Source: Macrotrachela quadricornifera (taxonomy: Eukaryota > Rotifera > Eurotatoria > Philodinida > Philodinidae). Taken from it: a stretch of 64,000 nucleotides of DNA. Below, piece after piece: positions 32,008-43,121 of the stretch; position 1 is the stretch's first letter; every line of letters starts with the position of its first letter. A program made the translations under genes and the position numbers. Where the stretch lies: positions 1,317,202-1,381,201 of the forward strand of contig JAJEKB010021302.1 in the NCBI GenBank assembly GCA_022393335.1, in the 5' to 3' direction. The notes below the pieces were generated by a model that saw only the letters and a program-made list of their open reading frames with translations, was not told the DNA's origin and ran no database searches.

Positions 32008-33195
32008 ATGGAAAAATATTCATATTACACTCATCTCAATGATGAATCGCAATCGTCACCTTCGTTGAATGATCAAAATGTAATCACAACATCAACTAAT
32101 TCTACCAATAACTTACCAGGTGAAGATGAAACTATCGCTTCTCATATTATCAAAACTGATATGAAGACCGAGGTGGAACATTTACCACCATTATCACCAA
32201 GTACGAAATTAAATGTAGCAGATGCAATTAACAACCAAAAACAAATCATGGAAGATTATCAAAATATCAAGATCTGCTTACAACAACAACAAGTTACTAT
32301 GAATAAACTTATTAACTTATATAATCAATTAAGTAGTAAGGATAAAACACTTTCATCGGCGGATCATACAGGTTCTACAGTCATATCGGATCCAGCAACT
32401 AAACAATTACGATCCAAACAAATCAATCGATTATTTGAATCAACACCATTCTCAGGAACTCGTTCTGAGAATGTGGTGGATTGGCTTGATGAATATAATC
32501 GTCAATGCGATGATATAAATCTGGATGATACGCACAGATTATCAGTCGCTCGTGGACTAATGACACATGATGCCAAATTATGGACAGATAGTTTAAGAAA
32601 TCATCCACTAGATTGGTCAACATTTCAAGCTAAACTGATCTCTTATTTTCAAAGTGCAGCTGGCATTGATGAATTTTCTATTTATGAAAAACTATACACA
32701 CGTGTACAACAATTACATGAATCAAGCATTCAGTATTATCACGATATCATACGATTATGTTTCAAAGTGGATGAGCATATGAATGATGATACACGTTTAA
32801 AACACTTATGTCGTGGATTACGGCGCGAAATCAAGATAGCTATTGATGGACATATTTTTCATACACCTGATGGTCTCCTACAAAAACTTGTACGGTTAGA
32901 ACACCTTCAAAATAATTTTGAATCTGATGTTTCTCAACCATCAGCATCTATGGCATGTTTTTCTAATCAAGCATCATTTTATCCAGCTAATGAACCAGTT
33001 CAACAAAACTATCAACACCAACAACAACATTCGAATCAACAATCTGATCAGCAAAACAACCATCGTTACCAATCACGATATTCCAATTCATCTCGTCCAC
33101 GTCAACGAACATATCCAGTCAAATCTTCATCACAATATCGAGATCCACCAGCATCTTCTTCAACTAATAACAATCATCATTTAAACAAGTGGTAG
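32008..33195 (+). CDS. gag: Gag polyprotein of the Ty3/gypsy element
   Basis: 395 codons. The middle part is a retrotransposon Gag domain (LFESTPFSGTRSENVVDWL, LSVARGLMTHDAKLW, WSTFQAKLISYF, KHLCRGLRREIKIAI). The C-terminal 80 residues are rich in Gln, Asn, Ser and basic residues. No CCHC zinc knuckle is present, so RNA binding probably relies on the basic tail. The frame ends with TAG at 33193-33195, overlapping pol in the -1 frame. Confidence 0.9.
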   Translation: MEKYSYYTHLNDESQSSPSLNDQNVITTSTNSTNNLPGEDETIASHIIKTDMKTEVEHLPPLSPSTKLNVADAINNQKQIMEDYQNIKICLQQQQVTMNKLINLYNQLSSKDKTLSSADHTGSTVISDPATKQLRSKQINRLFESTPFSGTRSENVVDWLDEYNRQCDDINLDDTHRLSVARGLMTHDAKLWTDSLRNHPLDWSTFQAKLISYFQSAAGIDEFSIYEKLYTRVQQLHESSIQYYHDIIRLCFKVDEHMNDDTRLKHLCRGLRREIKIAIDGHIFHTPDGLLQKLVRLEHLQNNFESDVSQPSASMACFSNQASFYPANEPVQQNYQHQQQHSNQQSDQQNNHRYQSRYSNSSRPRQRTYPVKSSSQYRDPPASSSTNNNHHLNKW

Positions 33196-33241
33196 AAGCA
33201 TCGAATGATGGTGATGCTTCTTATTCATGTACAAATCCATC
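33180..33241 (+). promoter_or_regulatory. -1 ribosomal frameshift signal at the gag-pol junction
   Basis: TTTAAAC at 33180-33186 is in the correct phase (CAT TTA AAC in gag). After a 7-nt spacer, 33194-33202 pairs with 33213-33221 (9 bp, AGAAGCATC with GATGCTTCT). Loop bases GATGG at 33207-33211 can pair with CCATC at 33237-33241, forming an H-type pseudoknot. The gag stop is three codons after the heptamer, and pol has no ATG nearby. Confidence 0.85.
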
Positions 33242-36200
33242 GCTTACATTTATTACAACTTTTATTAACAAAACACCTGTAAAAATATTACTTGATACAG
33301 GTGCTTCTCGTTCGTTTATTAAAGAATCTACATTGAAAAATTGTCGATTATATAGATGGCAGCGAAAGAACAATAATTTTTGGCTTGCTGATGGAACAAC
33401 ATCGTTTTCAACTTTGGGTGAAATTCAATTGTATATTAAAATCAACAATATAGTGACTACTGTGACTGCTTTGGTAGTTCGTCATTTGTCATGTGAATGT
33501 ATTCTGGGCATTGACTGGTTAATCAAATATCGTGTAGACATTAATTTAAAAACTCAGAGCGTCCTTATTCATGATGATTATGGCTATTGTCTTACAAGCA
33601 AACGAATGAACAATAACCATTCAGCAACTCAATTTCCAGTCAAATTAATTGGGTCTCAATGTTTACAACCTTATCAAGAACGACAAGTAACAGCATTTGT
33701 TCCAATTTCTTCCTGTTCTGCTGTGCTCTTTCATCCTCGACAACAATTACAAATCAATAAAACTGTTCGAATTTCAGATGGTATCTTGGCTATTGATAAC
33801 TATGCTACATCATTAACTATGTACAACGACAGCGATCGTATTTGTTATCTTGCTGATGGCACACTAATTGGGAAAATTGAGCTTCTTTGTGCTAAAACTT
33901 CCATATCATCTGTCTCATCATTAATATCGACTAATTCACTTTCTTCTGTAACTGATAATGGTTTTATCAGTGATTCGATTCCACTGTCCGCTTCTATGCA
34001 GAAGCTTGTAGTCACGGCTGCTGCTCATATTGAAGATGTTTCAAAGCGAGATTTGGTTATGAAACTACTGAGTCAATATGCAGGCCTGTTGGATATATCG
34101 ACTCCTACTCTTGCACAAACATCGATCAATCATGCTATTCGGACACATGATCATCCACCAATTACCACTCGACCTTATCCACAATCTCATCGACAACGGC
34201 TATCTATGGAGGAACATGTGCGGAAAATGCGGCTTTACAAGCAAATTAGGCCATCAAGTTCGCCCTGGTCTTCGCCTGCCTTGTTGGTTTCTAAACCTGA
34301 TGGTTCTACTCGGTTCGTGGTAGATTATCGGAAACTAAATCAGGTGACAATCAAGGATGAGTACCCTCTACCTAATATAGAGGATACTCTTAATCAATTG
34401 GCCGGACATTTGTATTTCACCAAACTGGACTTAAAAACGGGATATCTGCAAATCCCGATCAGGGAGGTGGACAAGGAAAAAACGGCGTTTAAAACCAAGG
34501 ATGGCTTATATGAGTTCAATGTTTTGCCACCTGGGTTGAAGAATGCACCTCCATCGTTCCAGAGAATCATGAACTCAATTGTTGTGGCTGGTCGATCATC
34601 GTATTGCTTGGTATATCTTGACGATATCATTGTATATTCAAGAAATTTCGATGATCATCTACAACATGTGGAAGATGTTTTGGCCACTCTCCATCGGTAC
34701 AAGTTTCAACTGAATCCAGCAAAGTGCCAGTTTGTTTTAAATGAAATGGACTATCTTGGCCATCATATTAACAGCACGGGTATGTCACCATTGAACGAAA
34801 AAATCCGCGCAATTTTAGACATGCCGATGCCCAGAACTTTAAAGAAAGCAAACCATTTCATTGGGGCGATAGGATGGTACCGGAAGTTCATCAAGGACTT
34901 TGCGCAATTGGCAGCGCCAATACATGCGGTCACCAACAAAAACAAAAGTCATCGACATGATTTTCATTGGGATAAGGAACAGATTGATTCCTTCAACAAG
35001 CTTCGATTGGCCATCACAACGAAACCGTTGGTGCTCGATTTTCCTGATCCTAATGCTCCACTCGTGTTGTCCACAGATGCTTCCGATATTGGAGTTGGGG
35101 CTGTTCTTCGGCAAAAATGTGAGTCTGGCCCAAAGATTATTTATTATTTTTCTCAACTGCTTTCTCCTGCTCAACGTAAATATGCAACAATAGAACGGGA
35201 AGCGTTGGCTATTGGTATGGCAGTATCAAAACTTCGACCGTATCTTCTTGGGCGTCCTTTTCAAATTGAAACGGATCATTGTCCGTTATGTAATTTCCAT
35301 CGACGAGGTTCAAGAAATCGACGTGTGGATTGGTGGTCGATTGTCCTGTCTGAGTTTGATATTACTGAAGTAAAGTATAAGAAAGGTACTCTCAATTGTG
35401 ATTGTGATCTTCTTTCACGATACCCAATTGAATATGAACAACTTCAGGAACTTCCAGGATCAGTCAACGTCATCACTCGTGCACAAGCAAAAGCTGCTAA
35501 AGTATTATCATCTCCACCATCTCTTGCTATCACTCCAGCAATTGCACAACCATCTACATCTTCAAGTTCATTACCATCTTCTTGCACGCCATCTATTAAA
35601 CGATCACCCCTGGATATATTTCGAATTCATGAAGCACAACAACAGGATGCTGATATTCAAAAGATTATTATACAACATCAACAGTCTCCGATATCAGATA
35701 TGATTCTTCACAATGATGTTTTGTACAAAGTTGTCAAATCTCAGTCTAGTGCAGTTGAAGTACCATTTCTTCCTCAAACTCTTGTTCCAGAAGTTCTGTT
35801 TGCATTTCATGATCATCCTTCCGCTGGTCACTTTGGCCGTGATCGAACCTTTCATAAACTTAGGACTAGATGTTATTGGCCACAAATGTATGAAACAATT
35901 AATTTATACATAAAGTCTTGTCGTGACTGTGCTCAACATAATATTCGTCGACGTAAGCCGGATGGATATCTTAAACCTATTGCTCCTCCGACTACAGTCT
36001 TTGGTATGGTGGGATTAGATTTTTGGGATCCAACTCCAGAACCATCTGCAACTGGTAATCGTTATGTAATAGTGTTGACTGATTACTTAACAAGATACGT
36101 TATTGCCAAGGCTGTTCCCAGGAACACTGCACAAACAACTGCTGAATTTATTGTGGAAACTGCTCTCACGTTTGGAGTACCATCTCATATTCTTACTGAT

Positions 36201-36836
36201 CAAGGTACTCATTTTCGTAATGAATTAATAGCTAGTGTATCTTCGATTTTGGGTTGTGAACATACTTTTGCCACTCCTTACCATCCTCAAACCAATGGAT
36301 TAGTTGAGAGATGGAATGCAACAATGCGACCTAAGCTTAATATATTATATGGTAAGGAACGACAGAATTGGGATCAATATTTAGGTGGTGTTGTTAGTTC
36401 CTATAACACTGGTACTCAAGCATCTACTGGTTTTTCACCATCTTATCTAATGTTTGGTCGTGAGATACAGTTAGCTTTTGATTCCGCTCGTCCAATTATT
36501 CCAATTCACAAAGTATCAGATTATTTGCATCATTTGGATCGACATCGTCAAATTACACTCCAAGTTGCACGCGCTAATATAATTCAACAACAACAATTAA
36601 CTAAACGTCGTTATGATAAAGATAGGCGTAATCCGATCTACGAGATAGGTGAATTGGTGCTCATTCGTCAACAAGGTATGCGTGGTAAATTGGATCCGAT
36701 ATACAATGGACCTTATCGAGTCCTTCAACGTTTATCCTCCAATACCTATATCGTATACAATGATCAAAATCAATATCAACATCAAGTTCATCTTTGTGAC
36801 ATGCGACCAATCTTTGAACGCATGTATTCAAATTAG
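33186..36836 (+). CDS. pol: Pol polyprotein: protease, reverse transcriptase, RNase H, integrase
   Basis: About 1,215 residues, counted from GTG 33189; translation is expected by -1 frameshift from gag rather than from its own start. Protease: LLDTGAS (Asp36). Reverse transcriptase: TKLDLKTGYLQIPI and YLDD at residues 476-479. RNase H: LSTDASDIGVGAVL and TDHCPLCNF. Integrase: a zinc-binding HHCC region (HPSAGHFGRDRTFH followed by CRDCAQHN, around residues 875-920) and a DD35E core with Asp944, Asp1004 (LTDQGTHF) and Glu1040 (GLVERWN). The C-terminal tail has GPYRVLQRLS. No stop or frameshift seen. It copies and integrates the element. Confidence 0.95.
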   Translation, partial: QVVEASNDGDASYSCTNPSLTFITTFINKTPVKILLDTGASRSFIKESTLKNCRLYRWQRKNNNFWLADGTTSFSTLGEIQLYIKINNIVTTVTALVVRHLSCECILGIDWLIKYRVDINLKTQSVLIHDDYGYCLTSKRMNNNHSATQFPVKLIGSQCLQPYQERQVTAFVPISSCSAVLFHPRQQLQINKTVRISDGILAIDNYATSLTMYNDSDRICYLADGTLIGKIELLCAKTSISSVSSLISTNSLSSVTDNGFISDSIPLSASMQKLVVTAAAHIEDVSKRDLVMKLLSQYAGLLDISTPTLAQTSINHAIRTHDHPPITTRPYPQSHRQRLSMEEHVRKMRLYKQIRPSSSPWSSPALLVSKPDGSTRFVVDYRKLNQVTIKDEYPLPNIEDTLNQLAGHLYFTKLDLKTGYLQIPIREVDKEKTAFKTKDGLYEFNVLPPGLKNAPPSFQRIMNSIVVAGRSSYCLVYLDDIIVYSRNFDDHLQHVEDVLATLHRYKFQLNPAKCQFVLNEMDYLGHHINSTGMSPLNEKIRAILDMPMPRTLKKANHFIGAIGWYRKFIKDFAQLAAPIHAVTNKNKSHRHDFHWDKEQIDSFNKLRLAITTKPLVLDFPDPNAPLVLSTDASDIGVGAVLRQKCESGPKIIYYFSQLLSPAQRKYATIEREALAIGMAVSKLRPYLLGRPFQIETDHCPLCNFHRRGSRNRRVDWWSIVLSEFDITEVKYKKGTLNCDCDLLSRYPIEYEQLQELPGSVNVITRAQAKAAKVLSSPPSLAITPAIAQPSTSSSSLPSSCTPSIKRSPLDIFRIHEAQQQDADIQKIIIQHQQSPISDMILHNDVLYKVVKSQSSAVEVPFLPQTLVPEVLFAFHDHPSAGHFGRDRTFHKLRTRCYWPQMYETINLYIKSCRDCAQHNIRRRKPDGYLKPIAPPTTVFGMVGLDFWDPTPEPSATGNRYVIVLTDYLTRYVIAKAVPRNTAQTTAEFIVETALTFGVPSHILTDQGTHFRNELIASVSSILGCEHTFATPYHPQTNGLVERWNATMRPKLNILYGKERQNWDQYLGGVVSSYNTGTQASTGFSPSYLMFGREIQLAFDSARPIIPIHKVSDYLHHLDRHRQITLQVARANIIQQQQLTKRRYDKDRRNPIYEIGELVLIRQQGMRGKLDPIYNGPYRVLQRLSSNTYIVYNDQNQYQHQVHLCDMRPIFERMYSN

Positions 36837-37097
36837 ATTGACTTCATTTTTTCCACTGACCCAATTTTAAACCGGTTGACTAATGTTAATGATCGTTAGG
36901 GAAAACCATGCTTTATTCTATCCAACAGCCTGGTGGCAACAGGTTACCACAAGTATCAATAATTTCTTGATATCTCAGCTGGAATAGATTTTTTTTTATG
37001 ATCAATATGTTCTTATGGCTATCTTTCATTTTTTCTTTCGTTTTTTTTCTTTTGATGTACACAACATTTTGCTGATCGGGACGATCATCTACCCTAA

Positions 37098-37106
37098 CGG
37101 GGGAGG
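37098..37106 (+). other. polypurine tract
   Basis: CGGGGGAGG directly precedes the 3' LTR, the usual second-strand primer position. Confidence 0.75.
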
Positions 37107-37425
37107 TGTTATAGTGTGATTGACATAGATCTTTTTTTTCTTCTTTTTTCTCTTTCTCTTCTCGTATAGATGACATATACGATATATATGTATGGGATTT
37201 ATCCTTTCCTTCTTATCGTTCAGATGTCATACATATATAGGATTTTTTCTTTCGTTCTTTCATCTGCTTGTATTTTCCAAGTGTTTTCATCTGATAGTAT
37301 TCAAGTATTTTTCCCTTATCAGGGGTTGGGATTTGCCTGACTTGTTCAGTATATATGTTGGACCTTTTTGGAAAATAAAGCAGACGTTCTGGTGTCGATT
37401 AATTAGATCGACCCTCCCTCTAACA
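37107..37425 (+). repeat. 3' long terminal repeat
   Basis: 319-bp partner of 31589-31907, followed by TGCTG (37426-37430), the target duplication. Confidence 0.95.
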
Positions 37426-37430
37426 TGCTG

Positions 37431-39110
37431 TTTGCCTCTTAATTAAGTAATAAACATTCACGCCATATATGTATGTTATTATTTGTTCAGTAGGAATGAT
37501 CTGATGCAGGAATATTCTATTGAATACCAACAACACAAAGAAAATCCTCTTTTAGCAAGTGTTTTATTTAACAATTTCTCTAAATATCTTCCAAAAAAGT
37601 TTAGAAAGTTATATTAGTTTTATATTTTTTTTCAAATTTATTTCATTTTTCCAAAGATGGCAAGCTCAATCTCTGGGAGGGCGATGGTCACACTGCCCTT
37701 CTGCTGGGTAAAACACTGATTGAATGAAATTAAATTTACATTTGTTTTTCTTTTTGTTATATTTTCAATGGTAAGATCTTCATGAATCCAAGGCATGAAT
37801 TAATTTATTTGCGTACATAACTCATGTAAATATTCAAAGGCTTATCCATCAAAATAAAATCATTGATCATGAATATATCTTGAGGTCAGTTCATGTCATG
37901 CTCTTGAGAAAAAGATGTTTGACAAGATCAATCTCTTAACTAACCTTTTATAATTTATTTTCTTTAAATTAAAACACATCATAAGACGAAAAAAAATCAA
38001 AATGGAAGTAAACAAAACAACCTATTTTTGTTTTCCGATTATGAGTAGAACAAGAGATAAGACGGAGCAAAGAAAAGACAGATAGTAATAAAATGCAACC
38101 ACACTACGTAACGCTAATACTTTCTTCTGTTTTATATTATTACAAATTCATACTCAACGATCATCAATAACAACAAATATTTGATGTTTATAAAGGTTCA
38201 CAAAAAGTTTTTTAACATAAATAACTAACAACATCAAATAGATAAGATTAGGTAAAACTCTTAAAAAAATGATCGATCTGCATGATATATAAGATTTTTC
38301 CAAATAAACATTTGTCATAATTATATTGAACTTAAATAGGTGTACACGAGAAAGAGAGCATAATGGAAGATAGCATCTATCTAAATGAAAAACATAAAGA
38401 ATGATATCATTTTCAACAAAGAAAGTAAATTATGATATCACCAAATCAGAGGAATAATGCCTAGATAGAAAAAAAGATGTATATAGATATATTATCGAAG
38501 GGTAAAAGAGATAAAAAGAACATTGATCAATCATGATGAAGAGGTCAATAGACACACAAACCAAGGAAAAACAAAAGAAATGCATTGAACTATATCAAAC
38601 AATAATATATGAATGAATTCAGATGAAAATGAAGAAGAAAAGAAGAGTGCGTTATGAGAAACAAACTAGTATAGAAAGATTCGATATAAGTAGAAATGGT
38701 AAGTAAGAGACAGAGAAAGGAGCATAAACAGGATTGCAGAGAAAAATTTCGTATTAGAAATATAAATAATAGTTCTACAAGAAATAAAGTAAAGTAATAA
38801 GTTGTAAGAAAAGATGCATTGCATGAAATGCCACTGAAAACGATCAAATGTAACACTATAAACGAGGTTGCTCCTAATTAATTTATTTTTCTACCTATCG
38901 TAGATTAATGAACATGATTGTTGTCACTGGTTGTTTCTCCAACCAATATGTGAATATATTGTGAAGACGCATATTGTGGCACAGAGACATCTATGATATG
39001 TAACTCTTACATTATAGAATCTATATATCTTTGATACAAACATCTTTATAATATAACTATACGCGGAGAAACTTCGGGGATTTAATTATAAATCTGTTCC
39101 ACTCCGTTTT
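37431..39110. other. intergenic, no gene seen
   Basis: AT-rich, stops in all frames. A locally GC-richer patch at 37665-37720 (CTGGGAGGGCGATGG, CACTGCCCTTCTGCTGGG) may be a repeat fragment, but I cannot identify it. Confidence 0.5.
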
Positions 39111-39605
39111 GAGCTCTGGTAAAAAACTACTATTTTAGACAAAATTCCTACTTTTTGTCGAATGATGCCCATTGTAAAGATCACTGTTCAATAGAGAATG
39201 AAACTGTGTACACAATCCAAGCAACTAGAAACTCAATCCGAGTCTTGGACTAACTAGTAACAGGAATTATTGTCATATTGTGGTCAAAAATCTAATATTT
39301 CGGGTCGAATCCACATTTTCTGTGTAACGATTCGCATTGAAAAGACCATCATTCAATAGAGAGTTTAGTTCTGCATCTAGCCCAAGCACTTGTAGTGTCA
39401 GCCAAAGTCAATGAACGAATATCAGTAAGAATTACTGGCTGGAGGCACCTAACGTCGTAGTATTTAGGATTAAACCTCTATTTTTTATCCGGTGACCTCC
39501 TCGAAAATACTATCATTTGACAAAGAATTTAATTTTAAACTCATCCCAACTATTTACAAGGTCGGCTGAAGTCACATAGCAAAATATAAGCAAGAAAGTT
39601 GGCTA
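39110..39605 (+). repeat. three diverged tandem units of about 165 bp
   Basis: Units at about 39118, 39285 and 39466 share the order of words: CATTGTAAAGATCACTGTTCAA / CATTGAAAAGACCATCATTCAA, then AATAGAGA, then a CCAA/CCCAA..GCA run and AACTC/AGTCA. Units one and two are closest; unit three is more degenerate. No coding potential. Confidence 0.5.
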
Positions 39606-42034
39606 ACACTATCCCATATGAGTGAGTTCAAAGCTTCAAGATGAATTATTTCACATATAAAGTTATGAAATTCGGTCGGACTGGCGATCCGTAAATTCTT
39701 TTTATTTTAAAATTGATTGATTCTCACTGTTATTTCTATTTCACATTGGGTCGAAAGTCCGAGCCGAAATTCGATCCTCCCTAAATTTGGGTCGATATTA
39801 ACTCATTACGAAAAATTTGTAGGACTTTTGTATTACAATACTTTTTCAACATTGTCTACGTGATTGTACAATTATTTCTTGTTGTAGCTTTTGACTTAAA
39901 ACCAAGAAATTCAATTGTACGCTCTTATTTCCATGTTATTTTAGTTTTTAACTTGTTCATTCTTCTTCCTCTCTATATCTTTGTTGGGTGTTGTTAATTT
40001 CGGTTGTCTTTAGGAATTAAACTTAGAAAAAAAAGATTAAAGCATATCTGTATTTGTCTTCTGACTCTCTCTTTATGCTCTTGAATTTTTCTCGCCAAAT
40101 TTTTTTAGTAAAATCTTAACCTCTATATAAAAGCTTTACAAAATTATGTTACGAAACCCCTGCCAGTAGCATCTGATCAGAGAATACACTAACTGTTCTG
40201 ACATTATGATAGCCATGTAAGAGTGATAATAAAGCCTTTACGCTGTTTTTTTTAATGATTTATGCATTTTATCTGTTAGGCAAGCTGCATACATAGCAGG
40301 GTTTTCGTAACGTATCGTAACAAGTTGATACTTTTTCCTTTGGATAATGTTAAAGTTTTGCCAATGAGAGTCCAAAAAATTTTTAAGAGACGGCGAAGAC
40401 CGATCGATCCAATTCTAACTATGACTCAAACCGATATTCTACGTGATTTTTGTACTTGTCTTGACGCAGTTCTTCGAAACGAACATCTGTCGTTGAAATA
40501 TAAAATAAAACTTCATTTATCGATTTATATGAGCAAAACATTTTTGTGCTGACGATAGGACGAGTCATTTTCATGAAGCAATACATTATAGGACAACATA
40601 TTGCTATTGTTTCTCACATATAGTTTTTAAAAAAAGATTATTTCATCTTCATATGAGAAAATTGAAAAATTAAAATGTAATAAAAATAGGTATGCAAATA
40701 TCAGTGGATATTTTTCTCTCACAAAAACACGAAACGTAACGAAAAGAAAAAAAAAGAGGAAGAAGATAGAAATAACGATATGCACATAATGACGAACGCA
40801 TACGTGCAACAAACTGTCTCATTAAAAAAAATGTCATACTTCATTGATCACGTCAATAAAAGTAAGTTGGAAAAAACCTTCTGATTTCGTTAACGATATA
40901 TACACAGCAAAACTGCTTGCTAGCATACAAAAAACAACTCGTACATTCGAAATCTTCTAGCACGTAAGTATATTTAATTTCAAATATTGTTAGACTAGTG
41001 GCAAACTTGAAACTGAAAGTCAAGCGTAGTTATAAATAAACAGAACTAGAGCAAAAGCGATATTAATATTCACAGAATACCCATGTAAAACTATTAAAAA
41101 AATAATCAGATTAAAATCGATTATAATAAAAACAATCCAAAAGAATCAAAATCTCATTAAATGTTTCTATTATTTTTTGATTATGATCAATTAAAAGTTC
41201 ATGAAAAATATTTTTATATAATTGATTTTTCTTGAGAGTAAATGGCAATATCTTTAAAATCATTTTCTTCGATTTGCACCCATATAATCAATTTTCTTCA
41301 TGATTTTCTTGTTGATGATAATCAGAAATAATACGAATAATAGATGAAGTTTTGGTTTTTTGAATTATTTTTGACTATAATCGATTTTACACTGGATATT
41401 TGCCCGTTATTTCTTACATGGATAAATTCAAAAAGGTTTCGATTGAAAATACTTGGTATATACAACTGATAGTCTTGATTGAAGTGGTTCTTACATGTAG
41501 AATAATTTTATCGCAAACCAAATCAAATCAGAATGATGTTCTGAATCGTTACATTTCAATTAGAATTATAGAAAGACTAGCCGTAATATCCGGCGTTGCT
41601 CGGAAAATCTGCATACGGGAAACGTATCATGTCAGAAAACGGTAGAAGATGTATAGAAGGCTTGCTGAAAACCTTTTCATCTATTATTACTATATGTCCC
41701 GCCGTACATACACTTACATTCATTTTCAAATCGGATAATTCAGCAAATAGTGTAAGGACGTGACTGCCTTGCTCTTAACTCATGCATATTGCCATACTTT
41801 ATGCCAATACCCAGTGCAAAAAAAGTGAAACTAAGAGCTGAATATTCTAATAATGACAGCAAATGCTCCGAAATTTTTGAAAGATTGAAAAAAATTGCAA
41901 TGTATCATAACCTGTATGAAACTCCCTGTCCAGCCCTATCGCCAATCATCCTGATCCCCTCTCGATCTTCTTCGAGATATAATAGTATGCCATGAAAAGT
42001 TTGGCACCGCTAGCTCGTGCAGTGTAGAAATGCA
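39606..42034. other. intergenic, no supported gene
   Basis: Several short open frames occur (40325-40552, 41400-41645 and 41789-41995, all plus) but none has a recognisable domain. The stretch 41640-42075 looks like the 3' end of a repeat (see next entry). Confidence 0.5.
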
Positions 42035-42073
42035 CGAAAGAATAGATAGACAGACACAACTTCTTTATATATA
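42035..42073 (+). repeat. retroelement-like 3' tail, copy 1
   Basis: AGATAGACAGACACAACTTC then TTTATATATATAGATTA. A close match lies at 43085-43121. Such GACAGAC..TATATATAGAT tails terminate some non-LTR retrotransposons, but no reverse transcriptase remains nearby. Confidence 0.45.
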
Positions 42074-42302
42074 TAGATTATAAGTTATGAGTAATGGAAT
42101 TTTATCTCATTTTTTACTTTCTTCATTAAATAGATACTTTCCATTATGCGGTTACACTTTGCCTTATACATTCTATTTGTTTTCTTTCGATTATTCTACA
42201 GTCTCGCGTGACCAACGGCAAAAAGCATGTTTTTATGTAGTTTCGTTCTTGAATTATTGAGAAAACAATTATTCACGCTAATTCTCTGAAAAAGGTATTT
42301 AC

Positions 42303-42924
42303 TAGTAGCGTAACCAGGATTTTCTGGGATGCTGGATCTCAACTTTAGAGTATGGGTTCCAGTTGAAACTTATGGGGGATGATATTGGTTCCAAATGATG
42401 AGTTTCTGCCAACTAATTTTTTCGATCGGAGTTTGCCAAAAAAATTAGCATTTTCCTGAGCCTCCCAAGAAATTTTATAAACTGTGAGTAGTATCGAACT
42501 TTTGAGGATGCTACCGAAAGCTACATCGAATTTCATCGATAAATTTCAAATTTCACACGAAAATATCAATCCGTTCGGAAGTTATAACGTTTTGGATTTT
42601 TAGGACATTACTCAGAAATTGCGGCAGAGATTCAAAACGTTATAACTCCCGAATGGATTGATATTTTCGTGTGAAATTTGAAATCTGTCGATGAGATTCG
42701 ATGTAGCTTTCGGTGGCTTCCTCAAAAGTTCGATACTACTCACAGTTTATAAAATTTCTTGGGGAGCTCAGGAAAATGCTAACTTTTTTGGCAAACTCCG
42801 ATCGAAAAAATTAGTTGGCAGAAACTCATCATTAGTAACCAATATCATCTCCCATAAGTTTCAACTAGAACCCATACTCTGAAGTTGAGATCCAGCATCC
42901 CAGAAAATCCTGGTTACGCCACTA
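42303..42924. mobile_element. hAT-type foldback MITE with 8-bp duplication GTATTTAC
   Basis: Tips read TAGTAGCGTAACCAGGATTT and, from the other end, TAGTGGCGTAACCAGGATTT. GTATTTAC flanks both sides exactly (42295-42302 and 42925-42932). The two arms of about 300 bp fill the element almost completely (centre near 42613). Mirror-image 63-codon frames in the arms are artefacts. Confidence 0.92.
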
Positions 42925-43084
42925 GTATTTACTGTAGTAAATCCAACAATAGGAAGCAAAGACTCCCTTAAGATGAAAATTTTGGGTCGAAAACTACCCT
43001 ATGACTTTCCTCTGGTCGAAAAAGTATCCTATGCAAAATTTCACTGTATTTGCTCGTATCGTGTCTGAATGCATAGCGAACAGA

Positions 43085-43121
43085 CAGACGGACAAACTTT
43101 CTTCTTCATATATATAGATTA
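43085..43121 (+). repeat. retroelement-like 3' tail, copy 2
   Basis: AACAGACAGACGGACAAACT then TTCTTCATATATATAGATTA, similar to 42035-42073. The two tails flank the hAT MITE, so they may be a duplication or two insertions of one family. Confidence 0.45.

Larger units (their letters stand above)
31589..37425 (+). mobile_element. full-length Ty3/gypsy LTR retrotransposon
   Basis: Two 319-bp LTRs, TG..CA-type ends (TGTTATAG...TCTAACA), and a 5-bp target duplication TGCTG at 31584-31588 and 37426-37430. Gene order is gag, then protease, reverse transcriptase, RNase H and integrase, the Ty3/gypsy order. There is no envelope frame and no chromodomain. I see one difference between the LTRs (T/C near 31898 and 37416), so the insertion is recent, and both genes are open, so the copy may be competent. 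Confidence 0.95.

Noticed and set aside
42345..42882. Paired 63-codon frames of nearly the same protein
   Set aside because: Mirror images in the arms of the hAT MITE.
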